A stretch of 39,637 nt of DNA from Bacteroidota bacterium. GTDB lineage: Bacteria; Bacteroidota; Bacteroidia; Flavobacteriales_C; GCA-002722245. The position numbers and the translations under genes are program-made. Each line of letters starts with the position of its first letter. Positions within the stretch are counted from its first letter, which is position 1. The notes under the pieces were generated by a model, which worked only from the letters and a program-made list of their open reading frames with translations, was not told the DNA's origin and did no database searches. This document shows positions 1 through 7,330 of the stretch, one piece after another. The stretch is from positions 1 to 39,637 of the forward strand of contig JAPLEZ010000145.1 in the NCBI GenBank assembly GCA_026390935.1. Reading direction: 5' to 3'.

Positions 1-126
1 ATGAGCGTCATAAGAAACTGCGCCATCAATCTACTAGCTAAGGCCAACATAGGTGGAATATCTAAAACCATTAGATTTATCGGAAATGACATAAAGCAAT
101 TAATCAACCTTGTGATCAAAGAATGA
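1..126 (+). CDS. C-terminal fragment of a probable ISAs1-family transposase (5' end outside window)
   Basis: The first 41 codons of the window form an open frame that ends in TGA at 124-126. The first codon happens to be ATG, but the frame is open to the window edge, so this is probably the end of a longer gene. The peptide has the pattern of the last residues of ISAs1-type (DDE) transposases: a start like MSVIRNCAINLLAKANIGG, then an I/T-rich turn and a hydrophobic end. In that family this stretch reads roughly as x-LRN-x-AI-x-LLR-x-AG-x-xNI. It would be the only insertion-sequence remnant here, and a repeat and a terminator follow it. The assignment rests on a short match, so a small unrelated protein remains possible. 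Confidence 0.45.
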   Translation: MSVIRNCAINLLAKANIGGISKTIRFIGNDIKQLINLVIKE

Positions 127-136
127 ATCAGTCCTG

Positions 137-185
137 CTTTGGAAAAGGAGGAGCGCGTTGACTGTGTGAGGGGAAGGAGGATTTC
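137..185. repeat. Dispersed G-rich repeat, family A (copy 1)
   Basis: A purine-rich stretch containing GGAGCGCG, TTGACTGTGTGAGGGGAAGG and AGGATTTC. Closely related sequence occurs at 18991-19043 in the same orientation. A diverged relative occurs at 9266-9318 (opposite strand) and in the hairpin at 31274-31393. All copies sit at gene ends or in gaps, except the last, which lies inside an open reading frame. Confidence 0.6.
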
Positions 186-200
186 GTGAATCTTTAAAAC

Positions 201-230
201 AAAAAAGCGGGACAAAAATATCCCGCTTTT
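201..230 (-). terminator. Intrinsic terminator of the MbnP/MbnH/YHYH operon
   Basis: Perfect 10-bp arms at 203-212 and 221-230 (AAAAGCGGGA / TCCCGCTTTT) with an 8-nt loop. Read on the minus strand the hairpin ends in a run of T. It lies 20 bp past the stop of the YHYH gene. Confidence 0.85.
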
Positions 231-250
231 CCTTTATCTATATCTAATTT

Positions 251-1546
251 TTACTCCACATCAAAAACCACTTTCTTCACTTCCCTAACACCATTGCTTT
301 CAAAGCTCACCCAATAAATTCCTGAGTTCAGATAAGGTGCGGAAATGGAAACAGAACTGTTGTAAGTTGCTGCAGCAAAAGTACGGTTGATCAAAACCCT
401 TCCCTGATAATCAATCACCTGAACATTCAGATCTGCTGAGTTATCCAAAGTTTGAAACTGAATCACATTATCAACAACAGGATTCGGATACAAAGTGATT
501 TTTGAATTTGGATTGATTACTTCCGCTAAACCAGTAGTGGAAGGAATATACTGCGTTCCTGTAGCTGTATTTGCTCCGCCTGAAGGGCCGGTATTTCCTG
601 ATTGAACAGTACCATAATAACTTGTTCCTATTACAAAAGGATATTCAGGTGTTCCGCTATTGTCGGTAGTTACAAAATAAGCGTAGATCCCGTTTGGATA
701 TTCTGGAGTTACACAAAAACGACCATTGTAAGCATCCAAATCGCCGTAACCATTGGTGTATACATAGTCCTCACAAAAAGATCCGGCAGCATATACCGAA
801 CCGGAATAAGTACTGGTCATATTCGGTCCGTTGGTTCGGGTAGTTGCAGTGGTTAATTTGTAGCTGCTGCGCATTCTTTTGATTGCGCCTGTACCGTTGG
901 TGTTGGTATAGCCAAAGGCTCCGTATATAGGGAAGCCGTCAAAAGCATAACCAATGATGGGTGAATGCACCGAACTTGCCGTTGGATCATACAAACATTT
1001 TGGATTCACGTGATTGTGGTACGAGCCACTTTGATCGGCATGACCCAAACAAGCATCAAAACTCACTGCTTCATACACAAATGCATTTCGGTTCCAGGTA
1101 CCTGTCCCGGGTGATTTCATAGAACTGCTGTTATTGTCCCAATAGTAACCATCTTTCGGATTATAAATTCCAACACCATTCGACCAAACGCCAATCATTC
1201 CTAATCCTGGAGAAGTTTTTGTTCCAGTATTTTCAGCCGGCGTACGTGTTATTTTCCAGCATTTGTTTTGATCGCTTGGCACATTAGGATTACTCGGCCA
1301 TGGACCAACGTTATAACTCGGAACACCGCTGCAGGTAACAAAAACATTGGCGCTGGTATAGTACACCGTTTTAACATTGGCGGTAATTGTACCGTTATGT
1401 GCAGGCGTACAACCCGAACAATTGTACCCCGTGGCACCATCCGTATTCACTACCCATGAGGTGATGGCGGGATCGGTAACTGTTTGTGAAAAACCTGTAA
1501 AGGCCAGAAAATTTAAAGCTAAGAAGGGTAAAATTTTTCTTTTCAT
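251..1546 (-). CDS. YHYH-domain protein with type IX secretion (type A) sorting tail
   Basis: 431 residues with an N-terminal signal peptide (about 1-20, ending FTGFSQ). The body matches the YHYH protein family: a GSYHNHVNPKCLY segment near residue 175, then IIGYAFDGFPIYGAFGY, and later LDAYNGRFCVTPEYPNGIYAYF. The family's namesake YHYH is YHNH here. The last 80 or so residues form a Por-secretion-type beta domain beginning ITLYPNPVVDN, so the protein should cross the outer membrane through the type IX system and be anchored or released at the surface. It starts 45 bp after the MbnH-like gene on the same strand and ends before a strong terminator, so it is probably the third gene of that operon. 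The biochemical role of YHYH proteins is unknown to me. Confidence 0.88.
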   Translation of the reverse strand: MKRKILPFLALNFLAFTGFSQTVTDPAITSWVVNTDGATGYNCSGCTPAHNGTITANVKTVYYTSANVFVTCSGVPSYNVGPWPSNPNVPSDQNKCWKITRTPAENTGTKTSPGLGMIGVWSNGVGIYNPKDGYYWDNNSSSMKSPGTGTWNRNAFVYEAVSFDACLGHADQSGSYHNHVNPKCLYDPTASSVHSPIIGYAFDGFPIYGAFGYTNTNGTGAIKRMRSSYKLTTATTRTNGPNMTSTYSGSVYAAGSFCEDYVYTNGYGDLDAYNGRFCVTPEYPNGIYAYFVTTDNSGTPEYPFVIGTSYYGTVQSGNTGPSGGANTATGTQYIPSTTGLAEVINPNSKITLYPNPVVDNVIQFQTLDNSADLNVQVIDYQGRVLINRTFAAATYNSSVSISAPYLNSGIYWVSFESNGVREVKKVVFDVE

Positions 1547-1591
1547 TTTTTCGATTTTTATAGTTGTTTATTTTTAGACGTTCAATAAAAA

Positions 1592-2638
1592 TTAATCCTT
1601 CGCCACTTCCGAATAATTATAGCGAAACCTGGAGTTGTACATAAAATACTTGTCGGTCAAGGTTTTTAAAAAAGCAATCAAATCCTTTTTCTCCTGCTTT
1701 GTCAATTCAATTTTAGATTTCAGCGATTCAGCTACTGTAGGACCTACTGCGATTCCCGTGGTATAGTGTTCCAGCACATCTTTCAATTTATTGACTCTTC
1801 CATCGTGAAAATAAGGTGCAGAAAATTCAATGTTGCGGAGCGTTGGAACTCTAAATTTTAAAGAGTCTTTGGAATTTTGTGTGATTTTCATTCTGCCGTA
1901 ATCCATTAAAAAAGTATCTATCGGCAATCCATTATTTTGAAATGAATAGTTGGTAAACAGTGGTTCAGTATGGCAAGACGAACAATTTTTTTTGAAGAGC
2001 GCGTAACCATTTTTTTCGCTGGCGGTGAAAGCTACATTTTTTTCGTGTCGCATAATGCTATCGTATTTTGAATTGTACGTATTCAACTGAGAAGTGAACT
2101 GCGCCAAGGCTTTCAGCAATAGCTGTGAAGTAATCACACTATCGTTAAAAGCGCGATAAAACATTTTTCGGTACTTAGGCGATTGGTTTAATTCCAGCAC
2201 CAACTCGGGTAATTGACTGTCCATTTCCAAAGGATTTGTCAAAGGATTGATGGGCTGCACCTCCAAATTATTTACACCACCATCCCACATAAATGACGGA
2301 CTCCAAATCAGGTTCATCAAAGCTGTGGAATTGCGTGTGCCGATTTTTCCACCAATACCATGACTCAAACTGTGATCAGCATGCGTAAATGCAGTGAACG
2401 GCAAATGACAACTGGCGCAGGAAATGGTGTTGTCGTGAGATAATATAGGATCGTAAAACAAAGCAGAACCCAATTTAAATCCTTCTTCCGTCAAAGGATT
2501 TTTTGAAAAATCATACAGTGGTTTTGGCCAGCCTTTAGGAACAATAATTTTTGTGTTTTTACCCGGAGAAAAAAAAGCAAAAGAAGCACAGAGCGCAAAA
2601 ATAAAGGTGAGCACTATGTACGTTTTTTTTATCCTCAT
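1592..2638 (-). CDS. Di-heme cytochrome c peroxidase of the MauG/MbnH type
   Basis: 348 residues with an N-terminal hydrophobic export segment (about 6-23). Two haem-binding CxxCH motifs are visible, CASCH at 74-78 and CSSCH at 219-223, as expected for the bacterial di-haem peroxidase/MauG superfamily. Other family marks are RNSTALMNL near 102, FMWDGG near 116 and the C-terminal RVPTLRNI...APYFHDGR block at about 263-281. Family members act in the periplasm, either reducing peroxide or forming high-valent haem that oxidises a partner protein. The ATG overlaps the stop of the upstream MbnP-like gene by four bases (ATGA), which favours the partner-oxidising MbnH role over a plain peroxidase. 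I assign the superfamily with confidence and the MbnH subtype by context. Confidence 0.9.
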   Translation of the reverse strand: MRIKKTYIVLTFIFALCASFAFFSPGKNTKIIVPKGWPKPLYDFSKNPLTEEGFKLGSALFYDPILSHDNTISCASCHLPFTAFTHADHSLSHGIGGKIGTRNSTALMNLIWSPSFMWDGGVNNLEVQPINPLTNPLEMDSQLPELVLELNQSPKYRKMFYRAFNDSVITSQLLLKALAQFTSQLNTYNSKYDSIMRHEKNVAFTASEKNGYALFKKNCSSCHTEPLFTNYSFQNNGLPIDTFLMDYGRMKITQNSKDSLKFRVPTLRNIEFSAPYFHDGRVNKLKDVLEHYTTGIAVGPTVAESLKSKIELTKQEKKDLIAFLKTLTDKYFMYNSRFRYNYSEVAKD

Positions 2639-3309
2639 TTCACAGAAAATATTTTAGCGCAGCTATCAGCTATTTTCATGGCTTCCTTGCTGGGAATCAT
2701 GATGCTGTTGGATTTTGATAAATCTATGTTTTCAAAAAAGCGGGCTAAATCGATATTAATTTCAATTTCCTTAGTGTTGGCTACCGGCAATGTTATTGTT
2801 CTTAAGGCATAGAAAGGATGCATGTAGCCACCAATATGAAAACCGAATTCACTTTTATGAGTTTTACAGCTTGGACTGGTACCTTCAATTTTTAAGTTGA
2901 CGTATCCGCTTTGCCATGCCCAGTACATTCCCTTTCCCGGATCGAGATCACCGCCCAGTGCACCGGAAACACTGGCCAAGGAATCAACGCCAATGGAAAA
3001 AACTATTTTTTGCACGTTGTTGATTGAAGCTGGAAGCTCTAAATCAAAAGAGCTTATGTCATCGATGTCCAATAAATGATAGGAGTTTTTTTCTTTGAAA
3101 GTAGTTCCGTTTTTATAAATCACCTCAATGGAAGAAATGTACATTCTAAAAGAAGAAATGCGGATAGAATCACCTTTAGAAGTGAGGTATAAGGAATCTG
3201 TATTCAATGCAGCATTTTTAAATTCCGGACTGAATTTCAAATGCAGAATATCTTGTGCCTGAACAAAATGGATTCCCGCTAAAAGTAAAAAACAGAGTGT
3301 GTTCTTCAT
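2635..3309 (-). CDS. MbnP-like periplasmic protein
   Basis: 224 residues from the ATG at 3309; an ATG 15 bases upstream is possible, but the chosen start gives a normal signal peptide (MKNTLCFLLLAGIHFVQA). The MbnP pattern is visible: FRMYISSIEVIY (54-65), a LLDIDD strand (79-84), SIGVDS (105-110), the block GKGMYWAWQSGYVNLKIEG (125-143) and FGFHIGGYMHP (155-164). In characterised MbnH/MbnP pairs the di-haem partner oxidises a tryptophan of MbnP to kynurenine; W130 and W132 in the MYWAW block are the candidates here. The stop overlaps the start of the di-haem gene, so the two are translationally coupled. Copper binding is a family inference, not something visible in the sequence. Confidence 0.85.
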   Translation of the reverse strand: MKNTLCFLLLAGIHFVQAQDILHLKFSPEFKNAALNTDSLYLTSKGDSIRISSFRMYISSIEVIYKNGTTFKEKNSYHLLDIDDISSFDLELPASINNVQKIVFSIGVDSLASVSGALGGDLDPGKGMYWAWQSGYVNLKIEGTSPSCKTHKSEFGFHIGGYMHPFYALRTITLPVANTKEIEINIDLARFFENIDLSKSNSIMIPSKEAMKIADSCAKIFSVK

Positions 3310-3392
3310 CGATACAAATAACAAAAAATTGCATTTTCATTCCTTTACAGAATTAAAACAAAATGTTATAAAATTAAAGTGTGAGTTAGTTT

Positions 3393-3551
3393 AAATCCCT
3401 CTGCCTACGCACAGAATTCCTTCGCACCTCCCTTTTTCCAAAGGGAGAAGCCCACATCCTGAAAACCATTGTTGAGTATATATGAGTACTGCACTTCTCC
3501 CTTTGGAAAAAGGGAGGTGCGAAGGAATTCTGTGCGTAGGCAGAGGGATTT
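3393..3551. repeat. Perfect 58-bp inverted repeat with 43-bp loop
   Basis: The arms at 3393-3450 and 3494-3551 are perfect reverse complements over 58 bases. The element begins 8 bp past the stop codon of the M20 amidohydrolase gene, where its RNA would form a very long hairpin. It lies upstream of the MbnP operon. The arms contain CCTACGCACAGAATTCC and a CTCCCTTT/AAAGGGAG motif recalling the other repeat families. The minus-strand open frame across it is a by-product of the palindrome. Confidence 0.9.
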
Positions 3552-3558
3552 TGAACAA

Positions 3559-4743
3559 CTAATCTTTCAGCAAGCCAAGTGCAATCCACGACATGAGTCC
3601 CATACCTGTTTCCAGTGCTGATTCATCAATATCAAAAGTAGAAGTATGTAATCGGGAAGTAATTCCTTTGTTGGCATTTCTAACACCGAGGCGATAAAAG
3701 CAAGAAGGAAGTTCTTGCGAGTAAAAAGCGAAATCTTCGGAAGTCATTCGCAAATCCAACTCCTGAACGTTTTCTTTACCTAAAAACTCATCGGCCAATT
3801 GCCATGATTTTACGGTAGTATTTTCCTCGTTCACTAAAAAAGGATAGCCTTTTTGTATGTCGAAATCCACTGTTCCACCCATTCCTTCAGCCACACTGGT
3901 GGCTAATCTGTGCATGATTTCGTGTGCTTTTTTACGCCATTCTTCATCCATCGTGCGGAAAGTTCCTTCCATTTTTACAATATCAGGAATCACGTTGGTA
4001 ACGCCCAATCCCTCAATTCTGCCGAAAGACAAAACCGATGGAACGGTAGGTGACGTGTGTCGACTCACCACTTGCTGCATCGACACGATCATGTGCGATG
4101 CGATTAAAATCGGGTCGATAATATTTTGAGGCATAGCCGCATGGCCGCCTTTTCCTTTAATGGTAACATATATTTCATCGCAGCTCGCCATGTACATTCC
4201 TCTGCGGAAGCCTACTTTACCGGCATCCATCTCAGGGAAAACATGCTGACCGATAATGAGCTCGGCATCGGGATTTTTTAAGGCTCCTTCTTTAATCATA
4301 AGGGACGCTCCACCCGGCAATACTTCTTCCCCTGGCTGAAAAATCAATTTCACCGTTCCTTCAAATTCTCCTTTAAGCGAATTGAGGATTTTGGCAACGC
4401 CCATGAGGGAAGACGTATGCACATCATGTCCGCAGGCGTGCATCACACCAACATTTTGAGAGCAATAAGAAGCTTCGTTTTCTTCTGTGATGGGCAAAGC
4501 ATCCATGTCGCCACGCAGAGCGATCACTTTTTTCGAAGGATTTTTTCCTTCAATCACCGCCACAATTCCTGTTTCAACAAAGCCTGCTTTGTAAGGCACG
4601 CCTATCTGATCCAGAAATTCGCGAATGTATTTTGATGTTTTGTATTCTTTAAAAGACAACTCCGGATTAGCGTGCAAATGCCTACGTACCTGAGTAATCT
4701 CCTTCAGGTAATCTTTGGCCAATGCTTTAACTTTATCCTTCAT
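3559..4743 (-). CDS. M20D-family amidohydrolase (N-acyl amino acid / hippurate hydrolase type)
   Basis: 394 residues, the usual length for the M20D metallopeptidase group, with no signal peptide. Metal and catalytic motifs are in the family order: LRGDMDALPI at 76-85, MHACGHDVHT at 101-110 (C104 and H106), QPGEE at 136-140, GQH at 165-167, the dimerisation-domain segment GKGGHAAMPQ near 197, and a C-terminal histidine in RLHTSTF. Such enzymes hydrolyse N-acyl amino acids (hippurate, N-acetyl amino acids, IAA conjugates). Substrate cannot be told from sequence. The gene is divergent from the small secreted protein at 4885. A TATCTTTA box (plus 4761-4768) is a weak promoter candidate. A 58-bp-arm hairpin follows its stop directly. 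Confidence 0.9.
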   Translation of the reverse strand: MKDKVKALAKDYLKEITQVRRHLHANPELSFKEYKTSKYIREFLDQIGVPYKAGFVETGIVAVIEGKNPSKKVIALRGDMDALPITEENEASYCSQNVGVMHACGHDVHTSSLMGVAKILNSLKGEFEGTVKLIFQPGEEVLPGGASLMIKEGALKNPDAELIIGQHVFPEMDAGKVGFRRGMYMASCDEIYVTIKGKGGHAAMPQNIIDPILIASHMIVSMQQVVSRHTSPTVPSVLSFGRIEGLGVTNVIPDIVKMEGTFRTMDEEWRKKAHEIMHRLATSVAEGMGGTVDFDIQKGYPFLVNEENTTVKSWQLADEFLGKENVQELDLRMTSEDFAFYSQELPSCFYRLGVRNANKGITSRLHTSTFDIDESALETGMGLMSWIALGLLKD

Positions 4744-4884
4744 TGTTTTTATAAGAGGCGTAAAGATATAAAATTTAGATGTTAGAAAACAGAATGAAAA
4801 AATTCAAATGAAACATGTGAATTACATAACAAATTCAGGAAATTGTATAAGACTTAAGACGTCAGGGTTAAGCAACTTTGTAGC

Positions 4885-5346
4885 ATGAACCATCCATTAA
4901 AATTTTTCACTCTCGTCATTGCATTCTTTTTATCGAACACTATTCACGCTCAAATTAACATTACAGTAAATGTTCTTCCTCCGTGGGCTCCCTATGGCTA
5001 TACCGAGCAAGAATATTATTACTTACCCGATATCGAAGTATACTACGATACTCGTACCGCAGTATTTATTTACTACGAAAACAATGTGTGGGTGCGCAGA
5101 ACTTATCTTCCTGCGAGACACAAAAATTACGACCTATACCATGGCTACAAAGTAGTGCTCACAGACTACCATGGCTCTTCGCCGTACGATCACTTCAAAG
5201 AACACAAAGTGAGTTATTACAAAGGCTATAAGGGAAAAGCGCAAAAAAACATTGGGGAAAAACCAGGGAAAGGAAGTGCAAACGAGGGAAATTCAATGAA
5301 AAGCAATAAGCACGGAAAAGGCAATGGAAAAGGGAAAAAAGGATAA
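4885..5346 (+). CDS. Small secreted Tyr-rich protein, conserved Bacteroidota type, function unknown
   Basis: 153 residues. A clear signal peptide (about 1-22, ending NTIHAQ) precedes an aromatic-rich body with EQEYYYLPDIEVYYDTRTAVFIYYENNVWVR spread over residues 40-70; this strand-turn-strand pattern recurs in small exported proteins of this phylum. The last 45 residues are dominated by Gly, Lys, Ser and Asn and are probably disordered. The mature protein is strongly basic at its C-terminus, which could bind nucleic acid or polysaccharide, but that is a guess. It is convergent with the MORN-type gene; no clear terminator lies in the 37-bp gap. Confidence 0.7.
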   Translation: MNHPLKFFTLVIAFFLSNTIHAQINITVNVLPPWAPYGYTEQEYYYLPDIEVYYDTRTAVFIYYENNVWVRRTYLPARHKNYDLYHGYKVVLTDYHGSSPYDHFKEHKVSYYKGYKGKAQKNIGEKPGKGSANEGNSMKSNKHGKGNGKGKKG

Positions 5347-5383
5347 TCTGTAAACTATAAATACACGTTCTCACTTGTCAATT

Positions 5384-6304
5384 TTACTCCGGCGCCATAT
5401 AGTTCGAATAAAGTTTTTTTCTAATTAATTTTCCTCTTTTATTATAGAATGTCCATTCACCTGATTTAACAGGAGTATTATTATTAGCCACTTTTCTTTT
5501 TTTCATATTTCCGTCCGCATCACAATCAAACATAGTATCGTATCCATTGGTATGTCCATATTGTCCTTTAATTTTTATCTCCCCAGACGGATAATATTCA
5601 ATGTATGAACCATATGCCTTATAGTGTTTGTAAGAAATTTCTTTTTTCAAAGCACCATTTTCATCAAAAAATTTCCAGATTCCTTCTCTGCCCCCATCTA
5701 TTTTTTGTCCGGATTCCTTTATTTTTCCTGAAAAGTAATAAGATGTGTAAAGCCCTGTTTCCTTACCTTCAATATAATTTGTTTCATAAGATACATTAAC
5801 CAACGAGTCCTTAAAATTCCATAAGCCAGACATAAGATTTTGATTATAAAACCCTCTCTCTACAATTTTGTAATGACCTGTTTTATCCGCGCTATACCTT
5901 AAAAAAGGGCCTGTCTTTAAACTATCTTTAATTTGAAAAATCAAGCTGTCATTGTACTTATTACCTCCATATTCAATTTCATGATAATATCCATTGCCAG
6001 ATTGTAATACTTGCTCGCCTTTTGGCAACCACAAATTAACATATTTAGTTTTTCCGTTTAAATCATAAAATAATTCTACTTCCAATTTCCCGTTTTCATA
6101 CCAATATTGCCATAAGCCTATTGGACGAAAGGCCAGGACTATTCGTCCTTCCCATTGCATTGAATCACAACGTTGATAGCCTTTACGCTCTAATTGTCCG
6201 CTAGAATAATATTCCTCCTCTAGCTTTATGTTTTGCGCAATTGCTTGAGCACATAAAAAACAACAAAGAAGAAAAATTAATTGTTTAAACAGGGTTTGAT
6301 TCAT
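5384..6304 (-). CDS. Secreted MORN-type repeat protein (YwqK-like)
   Basis: 306 residues from the ATG at 6304, chosen because it gives a signal peptide (MNQTLFKQLIFLLCCFLCAQAIAQ); the open frame continues upstream into a hairpin region. The body carries degenerate repeats of about 20 residues, for example YYSSGQLERKGY, WQYWYENGKLEVE, YYFSGKIKESGQ, IWKFFDENGALKKE, YIEYYPSGEIKIKGQ and WTFYNKRGKLIRK. These follow the G-x-W-x-x-Y-x-x-x-G-x-L pattern of MORN/YwqK antitoxin-like repeats. Bacteroidota carry many such periplasmic proteins. No toxin gene is adjacent, so the 'antitoxin' name used for the family should not be taken literally. Confidence 0.8.
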   Translation of the reverse strand: MNQTLFKQLIFLLCCFLCAQAIAQNIKLEEEYYSSGQLERKGYQRCDSMQWEGRIVLAFRPIGLWQYWYENGKLEVELFYDLNGKTKYVNLWLPKGEQVLQSGNGYYHEIEYGGNKYNDSLIFQIKDSLKTGPFLRYSADKTGHYKIVERGFYNQNLMSGLWNFKDSLVNVSYETNYIEGKETGLYTSYYFSGKIKESGQKIDGGREGIWKFFDENGALKKEISYKHYKAYGSYIEYYPSGEIKIKGQYGHTNGYDTMFDCDADGNMKKRKVANNNTPVKSGEWTFYNKRGKLIRKKLYSNYMAPE

Positions 6305-6318
6305 GATCATAGTGTAAG

Positions 6319-6345
6319 ATAAAAGCGAGAGTGGTCGCTCTCGCT
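6319..6345 (-). terminator. Probable terminator downstream of tRNA-Arg
   Basis: Perfect 8-bp arms at 6324-6331 and 6338-6345 (AGCGAGAG / CTCTCGCT) with a 6-nt loop. On the minus strand they are followed by TTTTATCTT. The hairpin sits 24 bp beyond the 3' end of the tRNA and before the MORN gene start. Confidence 0.55.
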
Positions 6346-6368
6346 CCACACTCTCACTCTGCTTTTAG

Positions 6369-6441
6369 TGGCCCCACCCAGAATCGAACTGGGATCCACA
6401 ACTTAGGAGGTTGTTGTTCTATCCAATTTAACTATGGGACC
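6369..6441 (-). tRNA. tRNA-Arg (anticodon CCT)
   Basis: The reverse complement folds as a 73-nt tRNA. The acceptor arms GGTCCCA / TGGGGCC pair with one G-T wobble. The anticodon stem ACAAC/GTTGT encloses the loop CTCCTAA, giving anticodon CCT, which reads AGG. The T arm is CCCAG-TTCGATT-CTGGG. The discriminator base is A and CCA is not encoded. Confidence 0.95.
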
Positions 6442-6486
6442 GAAATTCAAAAGTACGCAATATTTTAATTTACTATTTTTACGGCC

Positions 6487-7251
6487 ATGATAAACGTAAT
6501 TAAAGTGGGCGGCGGAATTATTGAAGACCAAAGCTCTTTATCCGAATTCTTAAAATCCTTCGCTCAATTAAAAGGCAAGAAAATCCTTATCCATGGCGGC
6601 GGACGATTGGCTACTACGCTGGCAAAAAAGCTTGGCATTGAAAGCAAAATGATTGAAGGCCGACGCGTTACCGATGACGCTACTTTGGAAATAGTGACAA
6701 TGGTGTACGGCGGACTCGCGAATAAAACCATTGTTGCAGGATTGCAGGCTTTGGGCGTAAATGCCCTCGGACTCACAGGTGCCGACGGCAACGCCATCCA
6801 GGCACACAAACGCACTGGCTGGGAACACGATTTCGGATGGGTAGGTGATGTAGATAAAGTGAATGGTGAACTTCTTCTTTCTTTACTAAATCAAGGACTC
6901 ATTCCTGTAATTGCTCCTCTTTCCCACGACGGACAAGGACATATTTTAAATACCAATGCTGACACCATTGCGTCGGAAGTGGCAAAAGCCATGTCAACAA
7001 TGGAAGATACGCAATTGATTTTAGGTTTTGAATTGGATGGCGTGATGAAAAATCCTAAAGATGCATCTACACTAATTACAAAAATTACCAAACAGGATTT
7101 TGAGAATTACAAAGCCGATGGAACTATCACCGATGGCATGATTCCTAAGCTAGATAACGCTTTTAAAGCGATTGGCTCGGGCGTTAAAGCAGTGCGAATT
7201 TGTAATGCAATGAAAGTGGGTGATGAAAAATCGGGGACTTTGATACAATAA
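6487..7251 (+). CDS. argB: Acetylglutamate kinase
   Basis: 254 residues of the amino-acid kinase fold. The N-terminal KVGGG (7-11) and HGGGR (36-40) loops bind phosphates. EGRRVTDDATLEIVTMVYGG (57-76) is the diagnostic NAGK segment, LGLTGADG follows near 94 and LNTNADTIASEVAKA near 154. It carries out the second step of ornithine/arginine synthesis. Some Bacteroidota enzymes of this family use N-succinyl- rather than N-acetylglutamate; the sequence alone does not decide. The length is that of the short form without the N-terminal helix linked to arginine feedback inhibition. It stands alone, divergent from tRNA-Arg, while a likely partner deacylase lies at 29116-30165. Confidence 0.93.
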   Translation: MINVIKVGGGIIEDQSSLSEFLKSFAQLKGKKILIHGGGRLATTLAKKLGIESKMIEGRRVTDDATLEIVTMVYGGLANKTIVAGLQALGVNALGLTGADGNAIQAHKRTGWEHDFGWVGDVDKVNGELLLSLLNQGLIPVIAPLSHDGQGHILNTNADTIASEVAKAMSTMEDTQLILGFELDGVMKNPKDASTLITKITKQDFENYKADGTITDGMIPKLDNAFKAIGSGVKAVRICNAMKVGDEKSGTLIQ

Positions 7252-7256
7252 AAATC

Positions 7257-7317
7257 TCCCACAGATCGCACAGATCTGCACAGAACCGATCTGTGAAAAT
7301 CTGTGGAATCTGTGGGA
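7257..7317. repeat. CACAGAT-type imperfect palindrome
   Basis: Outer arms TCCCACAGAT (7257-7266) and ATCTGTGGGA (7308-7317) are perfect; inside, CACAGATCTG and GATCTGTG repeat the same unit. Short CTGTGGAATCTGTGGG repeats of this type are common between genes in this phylum. The element separates argB from the aminotransferase and could stabilise or end the argB transcript. Confidence 0.7.
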
Positions 7318-7330
7318 AAAAAATTAATTC

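Noticed and set aside
3386-3589. Minus-strand open frame over the 58-bp inverted repeat
   Set aside because: It is a translation of the palindrome arms overlapping the end of the M20 gene; no conserved protein pattern.
5605-5799. Short open frame opposite the MORN protein
   Set aside because: Shadow of the repeat protein on the other strand.
5384-6304. Toxin-antitoxin module from the YwqK 'antitoxin' name
   Set aside because: No toxin-like gene is adjacent; the repeats are simply MORN-type.
6369-6441. tRNA-Arg as an attachment site of an integrated element
   Set aside because: No integrase gene and no direct repeat of the tRNA 3' end in the window.
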